A stretch of 64,000 nt of DNA. Origin: an uncultured Thermoguttaceae bacterium. Its GTDB lineage: Bacteria > Planctomycetota > Planctomycetia > Pirellulales > Thermoguttaceae. The position numbers were made by a program, and so were the translations under genes. Where the stretch lies: assembly GCA_938042245.1 (NCBI GenBank), contig CALIRO010000007.1, positions 1 to 64,000 on the forward strand, given 5' to 3'. The notes under the pieces were generated by a model. It made no database searches, was not told the DNA's origin, and saw only the letters and a list, made by a program, of their open reading frames with translations. Numbering within the stretch: the first letter of the stretch is position 1; every line of letters begins with the position of its first letter. Positions 56,406 to 64,000 of the stretch are shown piece after piece.

Positions 56406-56762
56406 ATGTTCCTCCGGGCAGGGCGGGTTTCCTAGCCTACAACTGCCCGGAGTGCAAATGTCCTGTCGGCGAAAACTTCCACCCTCTCCCATGGAGGGGA
56501 GAGAGAATTCTTGCGCCTCTGCCCAGCCTGGGAGAGGCCGGCGTGGCCAAAGGCCAAGCCGGGTAACGTGGCATGCTCATTCCCGCACAAGCGGGAATCC
56601 AGAAAAACCCTCTATCCCAAAAACTGGGTCGAGAGATTTCACAGGGGATGAGAAGCTACTTCAGTCGGTTGAGATGTCCGTAGGGTTGCCCCAACCTCTT
56701 TGGTGATTTCGGCCAGCGGTTGGGCAAAGGGCGTTTTTCGTCTCTTTTCGAGGGAACCAGCG
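56406..56762. repeat. REP-like unit and hairpin unit between two sugar genes
   Basis: A REP-like block at 56480-56567 with GGAGAGGCCGGCGTGGCC and AAAGGCCAAGCCGGG, followed by a TCATTCCCGC..GCGGGAATCCAG unit (56577-56604). GAGGGA before 56763 is the ribosome site of the next gene. No gene is seen. Confidence 0.75.
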
Positions 56763-57833
56763 ATGAGTTCTGCACATCCGAACAATTATCCGAAGTTGCA
56801 CAATGCGGCTTGGCCGGGCGTGGTCGGCAAAGGCGACGGCGGTGAACCACCCATCGACCTGGACACCATGTTGGACCTGACGGCCGGCGCCGAAGTGGAC
56901 GGCGTTCGGTTCGACGGCTTCGATCTGTTCCTGTATCTACCGCACATCGACATCGATTCGACGGTCCGAAGCGACGACGCTATTAAGGAGCTTGCCGACA
57001 AGGCCGCCCGAAGGAATCTAAAAATCGGTACCGTGGTAGCCCCCATTTGGCCTCCTACGGGGGGCGGCTCAGCCATCGGCACCGACACCGAACGCAAAAA
57101 ATTCCTCGATCAGGTCCGCAAAGGCTGTTATGTGGCCAAACGGCTCCGAGAATTGGGGGTGCGCCCGCACGGCTGTGTGCGGATCGATTCAGCTTGCAGC
57201 GTGGAAGCCTGGCTGGCCAACCCGGATGAAAACCAAAAACGCCTGGCAGACACCTTCCGGCAAGCCTGCCTGATTGCCGAGGACCATGGCGAACGTCTGG
57301 CCGCCGAAGGCGAAATCTGCTGGGGCGGCATGCACAGTTGGCGCAAGATGGTGCAACTGCTAGAGATGGTCGATCGGCCCCAGACCCTCGGCTTCCAAGC
57401 TGATATGGCCCATACGCTCCTGTATCTATTGGGCTATAACGCCCCAGAAGACGCCATCCTGCCGCAGGATTTCGATTGGAAAGATCAAGCCGCCTTCGAC
57501 CAGGCCTACCGACAGTTGACCAATGCCCTTCGGCCCTGGACCATCGACTTCCACGTGGCCCAAAACGACGGCAGCGTCCACGGTTCCGGTAGCCACGATA
57601 AAACCGGTCGCCATTGCCCGGCCAACGATCCCAACGGGAAACTGGACATCCCCAAAGCGGCTGGCTACTGGCTCCGGGATGAAAACGGCCAGCTCACCCG
57701 GCGCATGCGCCACATCTGCTGGGACGGTTGCATGTTCCCTAACCAAATGTTGCTCAATCCCAAGACCTGGAACGAAATCCTAGCCGTGATGATCCAGGTG
57801 CGGGACCAGCACGGCTGGTACGAGGCGGAATAA
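56763..57833 (+). CDS. Xylose-isomerase-like TIM-barrel (sugar isomerase/epimerase type) protein
   Basis: A 356-aa barrel protein of the AP-endonuclease-2/xylose-isomerase superfamily. Strand-end motifs include [19 protein letters not shown] near 45, [17 protein letters not shown] near 85, [14 protein letters not shown] near 180 with candidate metal-binding Glu, [10 protein letters not shown] near 210 and [15 protein letters not shown] near 265. The ATG at 56763 follows GAGGGA, and the longer frame to 56700 is rejected. It probably works with the cupin gene upstream on a sugar derived by the sulfatase-bearing cluster; that link is inference. Confidence 0.88.
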   Translation: MSSAHPNNYPKLHNAAWPGVVGKGDGGEPPIDLDTMLDLTAGAEVDGVRFDGFDLFLYLPHIDIDSTVRSDDAIKELADKAARRNLKIGTVVAPIWPPTGGGSAIGTDTERKKFLDQVRKGCYVAKRLRELGVRPHGCVRIDSACSVEAWLANPDENQKRLADTFRQACLIAEDHGERLAAEGEICWGGMHSWRKMVQLLEMVDRPQTLGFQADMAHTLLYLLGYNAPEDAILPQDFDWKDQAAFDQAYRQLTNALRPWTIDFHVAQNDGSVHGSGSHDKTGRHCPANDPNGKLDIPKAAGYWLRDENGQLTRRMRHICWDGCMFPNQMLLNPKTWNEILAVMIQVRDQHGWYEAE

Positions 57834-58147
57834 TGCCCCCTGGCAGCACGCTGGGCATCCCGTCGGCCTTCATCTCTCAGCCTACTCCTCTCCTCCGGAG
57901 GGGAGAATTCCCCTTCACCCTAACCTTCTCCCACGGGAGGGAAGAGGGGACTTATTCGCCTTTGTCCGCCGCAAAACATCGCCTCTCCCCTGCCGGGAGA
58001 GGCCGGCTTGACCGAAGGCCACGCCGGGTGAGGGATTCCTAGCAGTGCGGCCGTCCTGCTCGTATCCTGGGCATCGGATACGTCTGGTACCCACGTGCAT
58101 AGGTGAAAAGCCAATCTTTCTGCTCTCCTCTTAATGCCAGCCGATCG
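57834..58147. repeat. REP-like block between convergent genes
   Basis: 57889-58034 holds CCTTCACCCTAACCTTCTCC with a facing GGGAGG, then CCTCTCCCCTGCCGGGAGAGG, GGCTTGACCGAAGGCCACGCC and GGGTGAGGG. It could serve as a two-way transcription stop between the isomerase-like and O-antigen-ligase genes. No gene is seen. Confidence 0.75.
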
Positions 58148-61100
58148 TCAATCCAACCTGGCCTGCATCTGGGTCAATTGCCGGCGCAAAGGTTCGGGCA
58201 ATTTTTTCTCGGCATGGGGCATCTGGCTATCGAGCCAAAGGGCCGCTTGGGCCTCCCGACGGATGCCAGGCTGGTATCCTAGGGCGGCAAAGGTTTCCGC
58301 CAATCGGGCCCGGTAAAGGGCATTGTTTGGATAGAGGCTAGCCGCCTGCTGCAAACAGCCCAATGCTCGGTAAAACGCCCGCCGGGCTTCCCGAGGGGAC
58401 TGGGCCAAAAGGAGGCTTCCGATTTCCAAAAACCGCTGGCCCTGGATAAACCAAGCCGGGGCGTCCTCCGGGTTGAGCTCCAGGGCCAACAAGGCGTATT
58501 GCTCGAACTGCTGCAAGCGGGCCGTCCAATGGGCCGGTTCCTTTGGCCGCTTCTGGAACCGCTCTTGCCACTGCTGGAAGGCCAAGGCGGCAAGCCATTC
58601 CGCAGGCTGGGCCGAAAAAGGATCGGCGCTGGCCGCCTGCTGAAACAGTTTTTCCGCCTGCTGCCCATCCCTACCAGCCAGCCGAACAGCCTGATACATG
58701 AACGTCTGCCGCTCCAAAACCGGACGAAAAGCCGTCTGATGGCAGGCGAAAAAAACCGCCATCGTCAACACCACCCCACCGATCGCCCCAGGCCAACCCA
58801 CCTGATGCTGCAGGTCCAACCAGGCTAGCCAATGCCAATTGCCTTGGTCCCGCAGCTTTTGTCTCCAGGTATGGGGGGGTTCTCCGACAGAGGAATCTGA
58901 AACGGCAGGAAAGTTTTTGACAGGTCCAGGAGGAACCGTTTCCGAAAAGGCCGATAGGTTAGCAGTGCAAGGTGCTGAACCCTCCGGTCGGCCAGGAGTG
59001 ATGGTGGCCAGGGCGGCCAACAGCCAAAACGAACCAGCCACTCCGGCAAAACTGATCCCGCCAACCGCCAATAGGTTCACTAGTAGCGCCCCGGCCGCCA
59101 CGGCCAGCACCCCGGGAAAGACCTCTGTTTGCCCGAACCCTGGATGGGGCGGGGAAAAAGAAGCATGGGCCTGGGCACTAGAACCATCCACTTCGGGAGA
59201 GCCACCAATCCCCTCTCCCCTCTGCGGGAGAGGGTTAGGCTGATGGGAACCAATCCCCTCTCCCCTCTGCGGGAGAGGGTTAGGCTGAGGGGGCCCAGTC
59301 CCCTCTCCCTTCTGCGGGAAAGGGTTAGGCTGAGGGGGACTACTGGCCGAAGGGCGGCCAGCAAAGTCGGTTTGGGTTTTCTGGCCAGCCTTGGCGGTTC
59401 GATCGGAGACCTGGCCACCATCGGCGGTTGGACCGGCGCTTGTTTGCACCCAGGGCCAAAGGGCCCACAGGATAGCCACACCTAGCGGAAGGCCCACGAT
59501 CAGAGCATACAGGCTCGGCGGGGCGGCGCTCCATTGGCCTACCCAAAATCCTACCCCCACTCCAGCCACTGCCCCCAGCAATACTTTTCCCGGTGAATCG
59601 GGGGAAACTAGGCCGGAAGGACTGATGCTCCCCTGAACGGGGCTAACATGGGTCAAAACTCCAGTCCCGCTGAACTGGCCCATTGGAGTGCCTGCCCGGC
59701 TTATGCGCCCCACCTGGATCACCCATAGGAGGAGGAAAACCAGCATGGCCAAGGCAGCCGGTGTACCTGCCGTTGCCCAGATTTCCAGCAGAAAATTATG
59801 TGGGTCAGCGATTTCTTCGCTTGCCTGGGGGAGTTTGAACCGAGTATAGGCGTACCGGAAAAGTCCCGGTCCACAGCCCCAGACCGGCTCTTGCCGGATG
59901 ATCTGCCAAGTGGCTTGCCAATATTCGAAGCGGTATTGGAGCGACTTTTTGGCTTCGGTGAGCACCTGGATGTCCAGCCCGCCCCAATACCAGGCAGCAG
60001 CAATCATCAGGCTCAGTAGGATAAGGAGCCCGATGGCGCCCAAGGCGATCCGACGCCATTGCTGGGAGTGTGGACGTGCTGGGCGCATTGGTTGGGCGGG
60101 GGAACGGGCCGGTAGCCTATAGTTGGTTGAGCCGAGGTCGTTACCGGCCGTTCCTTCCCCCTCACCCGGCCTGCTTTGCAGGCCCCCTTCTCCCGCAGTG
60201 GGGAGAGGGGAATAGGGACTTTGCCCCTTAGGTTCCGCCTGTGGGGGACAAGAGGGTTCCGCTAGGACTTCGGAAAGCGAAGTGTTTTTTATGGCATGTT
60301 CTTCCAGGACGGTTGGCCCACGCAAATAACGAAAATAAGCTCGTTGAACCCAGAGCCACCAGACGCCTAAACTGCCCAGTGCAGCCAGGACCGCTAGGTA
60401 GGCGCTTCGGCTTTTGGTAAGCAGCAGACAAGCCCCTAGGAGAAGGCAGCCGACAAGCAGTCCCAGTCTGGGCCGCCACCCCGCTGACCAGGCGCCGCCT
60501 AGCAGGCCAATTCCTACCGCCGCCACCAGCCAGGCCGTCAGAAAACCGGCCAAAGAATTCGTCAGGGCGAAGGTGGCGATCGGTTCTTTGCTTTCCAGAC
60601 GCTTTTCAAAAGCAATCCGTTCCGGAGAGCCAGGCGCATAATAGAAACCAGCCTCTCGGAGGGCCTTTTCGGGGTCTGTTTGGTAGGCGGCTCGGGTCCG
60701 GGGGAATTCATAGACACATTGGAACAGTCCGTAGCCGGCCAACCCCACGGCTAAGGCGAGCATGACTGCGACGATAGCCCGGATTTCTCTCCTGCCGGCC
60801 GCCCATTGCCGAACCAAGACAAATACTAGCCCCAGCCCGACCCATTCCCAGAGCATATTGACGGCGGGTCGGGCGTGGCTTCGGCTAGCCCCCAGCAAAG
60901 CCGACCCCACATGCCAACCCACCAAAAACACCACCAGCCCATCCAATAGGCCAAACCGGACGGGAAAGCGCCGTCGGCCCAGCAGACCCAGCATCCAGAC
61001 CACGGCCAAGGCAAGCCAAAGCATCACCAGGGGCAATCCATCGCCGGTATCTGCCGGGGTTTCACTGGGGTAGAGAGGCCTAGCCACCAGCAGCCCTACC

Positions 61101-61243
61101 GCTCCGGCCACAAGCCACGGTCGCCACCGGTCCGAAGCCGCCTGGTCGCCGCTGACAGAGGCCCCTGCCGAGCCGTCCCGCTGCTTGACCGGTAGAACTG
61201 CCGGCCGTTTTCTTTCCGCTCGTTTAGAACCCTTCCTGGCCAT
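58148..61243 (-). CDS. O-antigen ligase family protein with C-terminal TPR, carrying in-frame REP-derived inserts
   Basis: A 1031-aa polytopic protein with about 12 hydrophobic helices (48-870). The Wzy_C core motif DPHNFLLEIWATAGTPA lies near 480, as in O-antigen ligases and polymerases that join polysaccharide chains at the outer face of the inner membrane. The C-terminal 180 residues look like TPR-type helices (AFYRALGCLQQAASLYPNNA). Two loops are made of REP-like repeat DNA: residues about 345-365 (60159-60213) and three exact-period 15-residue units with QPNPLPQRGEG at about 634-679 (59207-59341). The protein stays in frame through both. Length is far above the usual 400-500, mostly because of these loops and the TPR tail. 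Confidence 0.9.
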   Translation of the reverse strand: MARKGSKRAERKRPAVLPVKQRDGSAGASVSGDQAASDRWRPWLVAGAVGLLVARPLYPSETPADTGDGLPLVMLWLALAVVWMLGLLGRRRFPVRFGLLDGLVVFLVGWHVGSALLGASRSHARPAVNMLWEWVGLGLVFVLVRQWAAGRREIRAIVAVMLALAVGLAGYGLFQCVYEFPRTRAAYQTDPEKALREAGFYYAPGSPERIAFEKRLESKEPIATFALTNSLAGFLTAWLVAAVGIGLLGGAWSAGWRPRLGLLVGCLLLGACLLLTKSRSAYLAVLAALGSLGVWWLWVQRAYFRYLRGPTVLEEHAIKNTSLSEVLAEPSCPPQAEPKGQSPYSPLPTAGEGGLQSRPGEGEGTAGNDLGSTNYRLPARSPAQPMRPARPHSQQWRRIALGAIGLLILLSLMIAAAWYWGGLDIQVLTEAKKSLQYRFEYWQATWQIIRQEPVWGCGPGLFRYAYTRFKLPQASEEIADPHNFLLEIWATAGTPAALAMLVFLLLWVIQVGRISRAGTPMGQFSGTGVLTHVSPVQGSISPSGLVSPDSPGKVLLGAVAGVGVGFWVGQWSAAPPSLYALIVGLPLGVAILWALWPWVQTSAGPTADGGQVSDRTAKAGQKTQTDFAGRPSASSPPQPNPFPQKGEGTGPPQPNPLPQRGEGIGSHQPNPLPQRGEGIGGSPEVDGSSAQAHASFSPPHPGFGQTEVFPGVLAVAAGALLVNLLAVGGISFAGVAGSFWLLAALATITPGRPEGSAPCTANLSAFSETVPPGPVKNFPAVSDSSVGEPPHTWRQKLRDQGNWHWLAWLDLQHQVGWPGAIGGVVLTMAVFFACHQTAFRPVLERQTFMYQAVRLAGRDGQQAEKLFQQAASADPFSAQPAEWLAALAFQQWQERFQKRPKEPAHWTARLQQFEQYALLALELNPEDAPAWFIQGQRFLEIGSLLLAQSPREARRAFYRALGCLQQAASLYPNNALYRARLAETFAALGYQPGIRREAQAALWLDSQMPHAEKKLPEPLRRQLTQMQARLD
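59207..59341. repeat. REP-like unit in the O-antigen-ligase gene: three 45-bp tandem copies
   Basis: Copies start at 59207, 59252 and 59297. Each carries CCCCTCTCCCCTCTGCGGGA and AGGGTTAGGCTGA. The 45-bp period equals 15 codons, so the frame is kept, giving a repeat of PPQPNPLPQRGEG type. Sequence is the same family as the intergenic REP-like blocks. Confidence 0.9.
60159..60213. repeat. Second REP-like unit inside the O-antigen-ligase gene
   Basis: CCCCTCACCCGGCCTGC and CCCTTCTCCCGCAGTGGGGA with GAGGGG, encoding SPLPTAGEGG and RPGEGEGT. It also leaves the frame open. Confidence 0.8.
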
Positions 61244-61402
61244 GGGGATGGTTTCCCCTCCCTATGAGAGTATCATTTTACTGCACTTCCGATGCCCCTT
61301 TGATCTCGCTGCCGCGTAAGCGGGAATCGAGGCCCCTTCGGTCGGCTAGCCTGGGGACTAGCCGGCCTCTGTCAGGAAGTAGCAAGGCAAGCGAATGGAT
61401 GG
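61244..61402. other. Short intergenic region with hairpin unit
   Basis: A degenerate TCTCGCTGCCGCGTAAGCGGGAATCGAGG unit lies at about 61304-61332, of the GCGGGAAT family. No gene is seen. Confidence 0.5.
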
Positions 61403-62557
61403 TTAGGTTCCTTCGGATCGGCCTCGGCGAGCGGCGGACTCTAAAATCCCGATCACCACCAACACACAGACCACCATCCCGAACAGCACCACCGCCCCGG
61501 TCATATCCACCTGATGCAGCAGCAGGGCGCCCAGGCCGCAGGTGGCCGTCAAAAGATAAATCACCCCCACCGCCTGTGCCCGGCTCATCCCCAATTCTAC
61601 CAGCCGATGAGACAAGTGGCTCCGGTCGCCTTCAAATGGGCTTCGGCCTGCTCGGAGTCGAATGGCTATGACAGTGATCATATCATAGATCGGCACAGCC
61701 AACACACACAGGGGGGCCAGAATCGCATGACGTTTCGGCTCTCCGTTTTCCAGTACCACAAAGGTGGCCGAAAGCGTGGCCATGGCAATCCAAAACCCCA
61801 CCAGGTAACTGCCGGCATCGCCCAGGAAAAGCCGTGCCGGCGGCCGATTGTGCCATAAAAAACCCACCAGCGCCCCTACCAGCACCAGGAGAAAGCCGGC
61901 CACAAAAAACTGCGGTTCCTGCGACTGGGGATTGGGCACCATCAACAGTACGGCGGCCAACATACCGGCGGCAATAGCAGCCACCCCGGCTGAGAGCCCG
62001 TCCATATTGTCCAGCATATTAAATGCGTTGACCAGGCCGACGATCCACAGCACACTGGCCGCCCCAGTAATCCAGGGGTTTTCGATAAACAGGCTCAATC
62101 GCCAACCCAGGCCGACCAACACAGCAGCCACTAGGAGTTCGACGGCCAGGCGCAGGCGCCAGTCCAATGGCCGACGGTCGTCCAGCCAGCCCAGGATCAT
62201 CAGCACCGTGCCAGCGCCCAGCAGGGTCCAGAGTTTACCAGATTGAAGCCATAGGCCTGCTAGATGGGGCACTGCAAACCCTGGTACCGGCAGGCCAAGG
62301 ATGGTGGGGGCTGGGTTGTGCAACTGGCCGGTGGCCTTTAGCCACCCAAGCCCTGCCTGGCCCACAGCAAACACAGCCACCACAGCGGCCCAGACAGCGA
62401 GTCCGCCGCTAGTGGGCATGGGGGTGGTGTGGATTTTTCGACCTGCAGGCCGATCCAACCAACCCAGCCGGGGGGCCAAATGCCGCATCAACCAGCCGCC
62501 GACCCACGCCAATACCATCGGCGGCATAACCGTGGCCAAAATAAAACCGACCAACAT
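61403..62557 (-). CDS. Undecaprenyl-phosphate sugar-1-phosphate transferase (MraY/WecA family)
   Basis: A 384-aa polytopic membrane enzyme that would transfer a sugar-1-phosphate from a UDP-sugar to undecaprenyl phosphate, the first lipid-linked step of envelope polysaccharide assembly. Motifs: GWLDRPAGRKIHTTPMPTSGG (near 33-53), NAFNMLDNMDGLSAG with catalytic Asp residues, ARLFLGDAGSYLVGF and the cytoplasmic DRSHLSHRL His motif. I chose the ATG at 62557; a longer frame to 62722 would overlap the DUF4416 gene by more than 100 bp. The O-antigen-ligase gene lies just downstream on the same strand. Confidence 0.95.
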   Translation of the reverse strand: MLVGFILATVMPPMVLAWVGGWLMRHLAPRLGWLDRPAGRKIHTTPMPTSGGLAVWAAVVAVFAVGQAGLGWLKATGQLHNPAPTILGLPVPGFAVPHLAGLWLQSGKLWTLLGAGTVLMILGWLDDRRPLDWRLRLAVELLVAAVLVGLGWRLSLFIENPWITGAASVLWIVGLVNAFNMLDNMDGLSAGVAAIAAGMLAAVLLMVPNPQSQEPQFFVAGFLLVLVGALVGFLWHNRPPARLFLGDAGSYLVGFWIAMATLSATFVVLENGEPKRHAILAPLCVLAVPIYDMITVIAIRLRAGRSPFEGDRSHLSHRLVELGMSRAQAVGVIYLLTATCGLGALLLHQVDMTGAVVLFGMVVCVLVVIGILESAARRGRSEGT

Positions 62558-62604
62558 GCGCAACCACTCTTCTGCCAAAAGTCTTTTGTCTCGTTTTCTC
62601 CGGG

Positions 62605-63156
62605 CTACTGGGACTGTCGATACTCTTGGAGCCGACGCTGGAGGTACTGCCGGGCCTGTGTGAAAAACGCATGATACTCCGGCCGACGATAATCGGGAAA
62701 GGTCCACGGATGGGGCTCCCATCGGCCATGCCGATAAAAAAGCGTTATCTCCGCATAAATCCCCCGATCCAGATAAATCCGATGGGCAAAATCTTTGGTG
62801 GAAGCCAGCACCAGCTTGGCCAAACTAAGATAGCCCGGATCGAGGTTCAAAGGCCGGGGTTCAGCATGTCGGCCCAACTGGGCATACTCGGCTTCCCAGG
62901 CGTTGGTCTGGAGTTTCCAATCGACTAGCCCAACCGGGTCCTGCAGTTGGCAAAAGACGAAAAACTGCTTTTTCAGCCCGGTGCCCATGGTCGGCTGATA
63001 ATAATCGGTCTGGTGAAAATCAAAGACGGTGCTTTCCAAGGCCACCTGGCCCCAGGCGGCAGCCGACCGATGCCTCGCCCACTGCAAGGCCTCCTCGTAC
63101 CGGCTAAAAGCGGCCATGATCAATAGCACCGGCGGATGCGGCGTCGGCTGACCCAT
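62605..63156 (-). CDS. DUF4416 family protein
   Basis: A 183-aa soluble protein with the DUF4416 pattern: DFHQTDYYQPTMGTGLKKQFFVF, then RPLNLDPGYLSLAKLVLASTKDFAHRIYLDRGIYAEITL, and a Tyr/Phe-rich end. The function is unknown. The ATG at 63156 is preferred to a TTG at 63195. It lies 47 bp before the MraY-like gene on the same strand. Confidence 0.93.
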   Translation of the reverse strand: MGQPTPHPPVLLIMAAFSRYEEALQWARHRSAAAWGQVALESTVFDFHQTDYYQPTMGTGLKKQFFVFCQLQDPVGLVDWKLQTNAWEAEYAQLGRHAEPRPLNLDPGYLSLAKLVLASTKDFAHRIYLDRGIYAEITLFYRHGRWEPHPWTFPDYRRPEYHAFFTQARQYLQRRLQEYRQSQ

Positions 63157-63264
63157 ACCACTACATCTTTTCGCTTCGGAGAGGTCGGACAGCAATCGGT
63201 TGCCGACTTACTGCCCCGGAAGGCGTCGGCTGGTCCATCCCAATCCTCTTTTCAGGAGCAAACC

Positions 63265-64000
63265 CTATTTCCGGTCCGCCGATTCCATTCTTCCGAGGGT
63301 TTCGATGGCCTGGGCGATTTTGGCCCGCTGCTTGTGGATCGGCCGGGGATCGGTCGTAAAGTGGGTCATATCTTGGGTGATCTCTGGTGGCACTTCCAGC
63401 AGGGCCTCATACTGTCGGACTTTTTCGAGTCCTAGGCGCTGACGATGCCGATCCAACAACTCCCGCAACATGACCAGATATTCATAATCCTCCACGCCTT
63501 CGCGGAGCATTTCCCATCGGATGCTGGAAACCGGCCCTTCTAAGACCGGTCCAGGAGATTTTCCCGGCACAGCCGCCGCCAACGGCGGATATAAAAACCG
63601 ACCATCGCCGTTGCCCCAATGCCGTTTTACTCCCTTCGGCGTCGAATAGCCGCTCACATAGCTCATCGGGTCTTCGTAGGGATTTTGTGGTTGATCGGGA
63701 TAGGCGGCCTCAGAAGTCCAGTAATTAGTTTGCCAGATCAGGATGCCCTGGATACGACGTTGCCAGGTCTGCCAGAGCCAAACCCGAAGTTCTGTGGCCG
63801 GGTGGTCGATAAACAGGGTGCAATAAGGGGCTTTAGGACCGGTGCAAATGTACCACCAAAAGATAGCCCCCTTGGCCCGCTCCGTTTCGGCCCGCTGGTG
63901 ATTATAGTTGAAACTGATCGGGCACCAGATATCGACCGGCGCTTTGAGGGTGTCGTTGGGTTCTTCGGTCAGCATCCGGCGAAGACCTGGCGCATAGCGT
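63265..64000 (-). CDS. DUF4091-type glycosidase-like protein, N terminus beyond window
   Basis: The reading frame enters from the right edge on the minus strand and gives about 245 residues of the C-terminal half. FWWYICTGPKAPY, LWQTWQRRIQGILIWQTNYW, RFLYPPL and IRWEMLREGVEDYEYLVMLRELL are the strand-and-helix pattern of the DUF4091 domain, which ends many secreted planctomycete and Bacteroidetes polysaccharide-related proteins. The internal ATG at 63975 is not likely to be the true start because the frame continues upstream without a stop to the window edge. Confidence 0.9.
   Translation of the reverse strand, partial: RYAPGLRRMLTEEPNDTLKAPVDIWCPISFNYNHQRAETERAKGAIFWWYICTGPKAPYCTLFIDHPATELRVWLWQTWQRRIQGILIWQTNYWTSEAAYPDQPQNPYEDPMSYVSGYSTPKGVKRHWGNGDGRFLYPPLAAAVPGKSPGPVLEGPVSSIRWEMLREGVEDYEYLVMLRELLDRHRQRLGLEKVRQYEALLEVPPEITQDMTHFTTDPRPIHKQRAKIAQAIETLGRMESADRK

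Noticed and set aside
59207-59341. CRISPR-like array
   Set aside because: The three 45-bp copies have no unique spacers and are in frame in a gene; they are tandem repeats.

Overview
The window looks like a planctomycete chromosome, probably Pirellulales-like; a thermophilic Thermogutta-type relative is a guess. The evidence is the gene set: a long MoxR/DUF58/von Willebrand operon with very large Ala/Gln-rich proteins, a sulfatase, a Tat-exported Gfo/Idh/MocA oxidoreductase, DUF4432, DUF4091 and DUF4416 proteins, a squalene-hopene-cyclase-like enzyme and wide gene spacing. Intergenic DNA is unusually rich in short dispersed repeats. No rRNA, tRNA, CRISPR array, prophage or autonomous transposase was recognised. 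All family assignments come from reading motifs; no database search was run.

Layout. 1-1183: gene-poor, repeat-rich. 1184-4406: a secreted glycosidase-like protein and an NAD-dependent epimerase. 20083-4620 (minus): a seven-gene operon-like array: terpene-cyclase-fold repeat protein, BatA/VWA membrane protein, second VWA-like membrane protein, DUF4175-like membrane protein, 1351-aa coiled-coil protein, MoxR ATPase, DUF58 protein. 20302-28609 (minus): HNH nuclease, site-2 protease, a cellulase-fold secreted enzyme, a planctomycete-type Pro-rich protein and IMP dehydrogenase. 29285-37410 (plus): a TgpA-like transglutaminase, a class II terpene cyclase with a DxDD motif, a DUF116-polyprenyl synthase fusion and a hotdog thioesterase. 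37581-46779: an MsbA-like ABC exporter, HEAT-repeat protein, PEP-hydrolase-family protein, a frame-disrupted secreted enzyme, a VTT/YqaA membrane protein and a GYD protein. 47073-57833: a membrane glycosyltransferase, then a carbohydrate-use cluster (oxidoreductase, sulfatase, DUF4432 mutarotase-like, cupin, xylose-isomerase-like). 58148-64000 (minus): an O-antigen-ligase/TPR protein, a WecA/MraY-type transferase, a DUF4416 protein and a truncated DUF4091 protein.

How genes may work together. The MoxR array fits an envelope-associated chaperone/VWA system; the TgpA-like transglutaminase further along often accompanies such genes in bacteria. The cyclase and the prenyl-synthase fusion suggest a terpenoid lipid pathway. 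The last block fits surface polysaccharide assembly.

The most notable pattern is mobile-like repeats: a ~190-bp element (five copies) with imperfect terminal inverted repeats and 4-bp flanking duplications at two copies (a MITE), a REP-like palindromic family that has also entered the O-antigen-ligase gene in frame, and at least three further short dispersed families.
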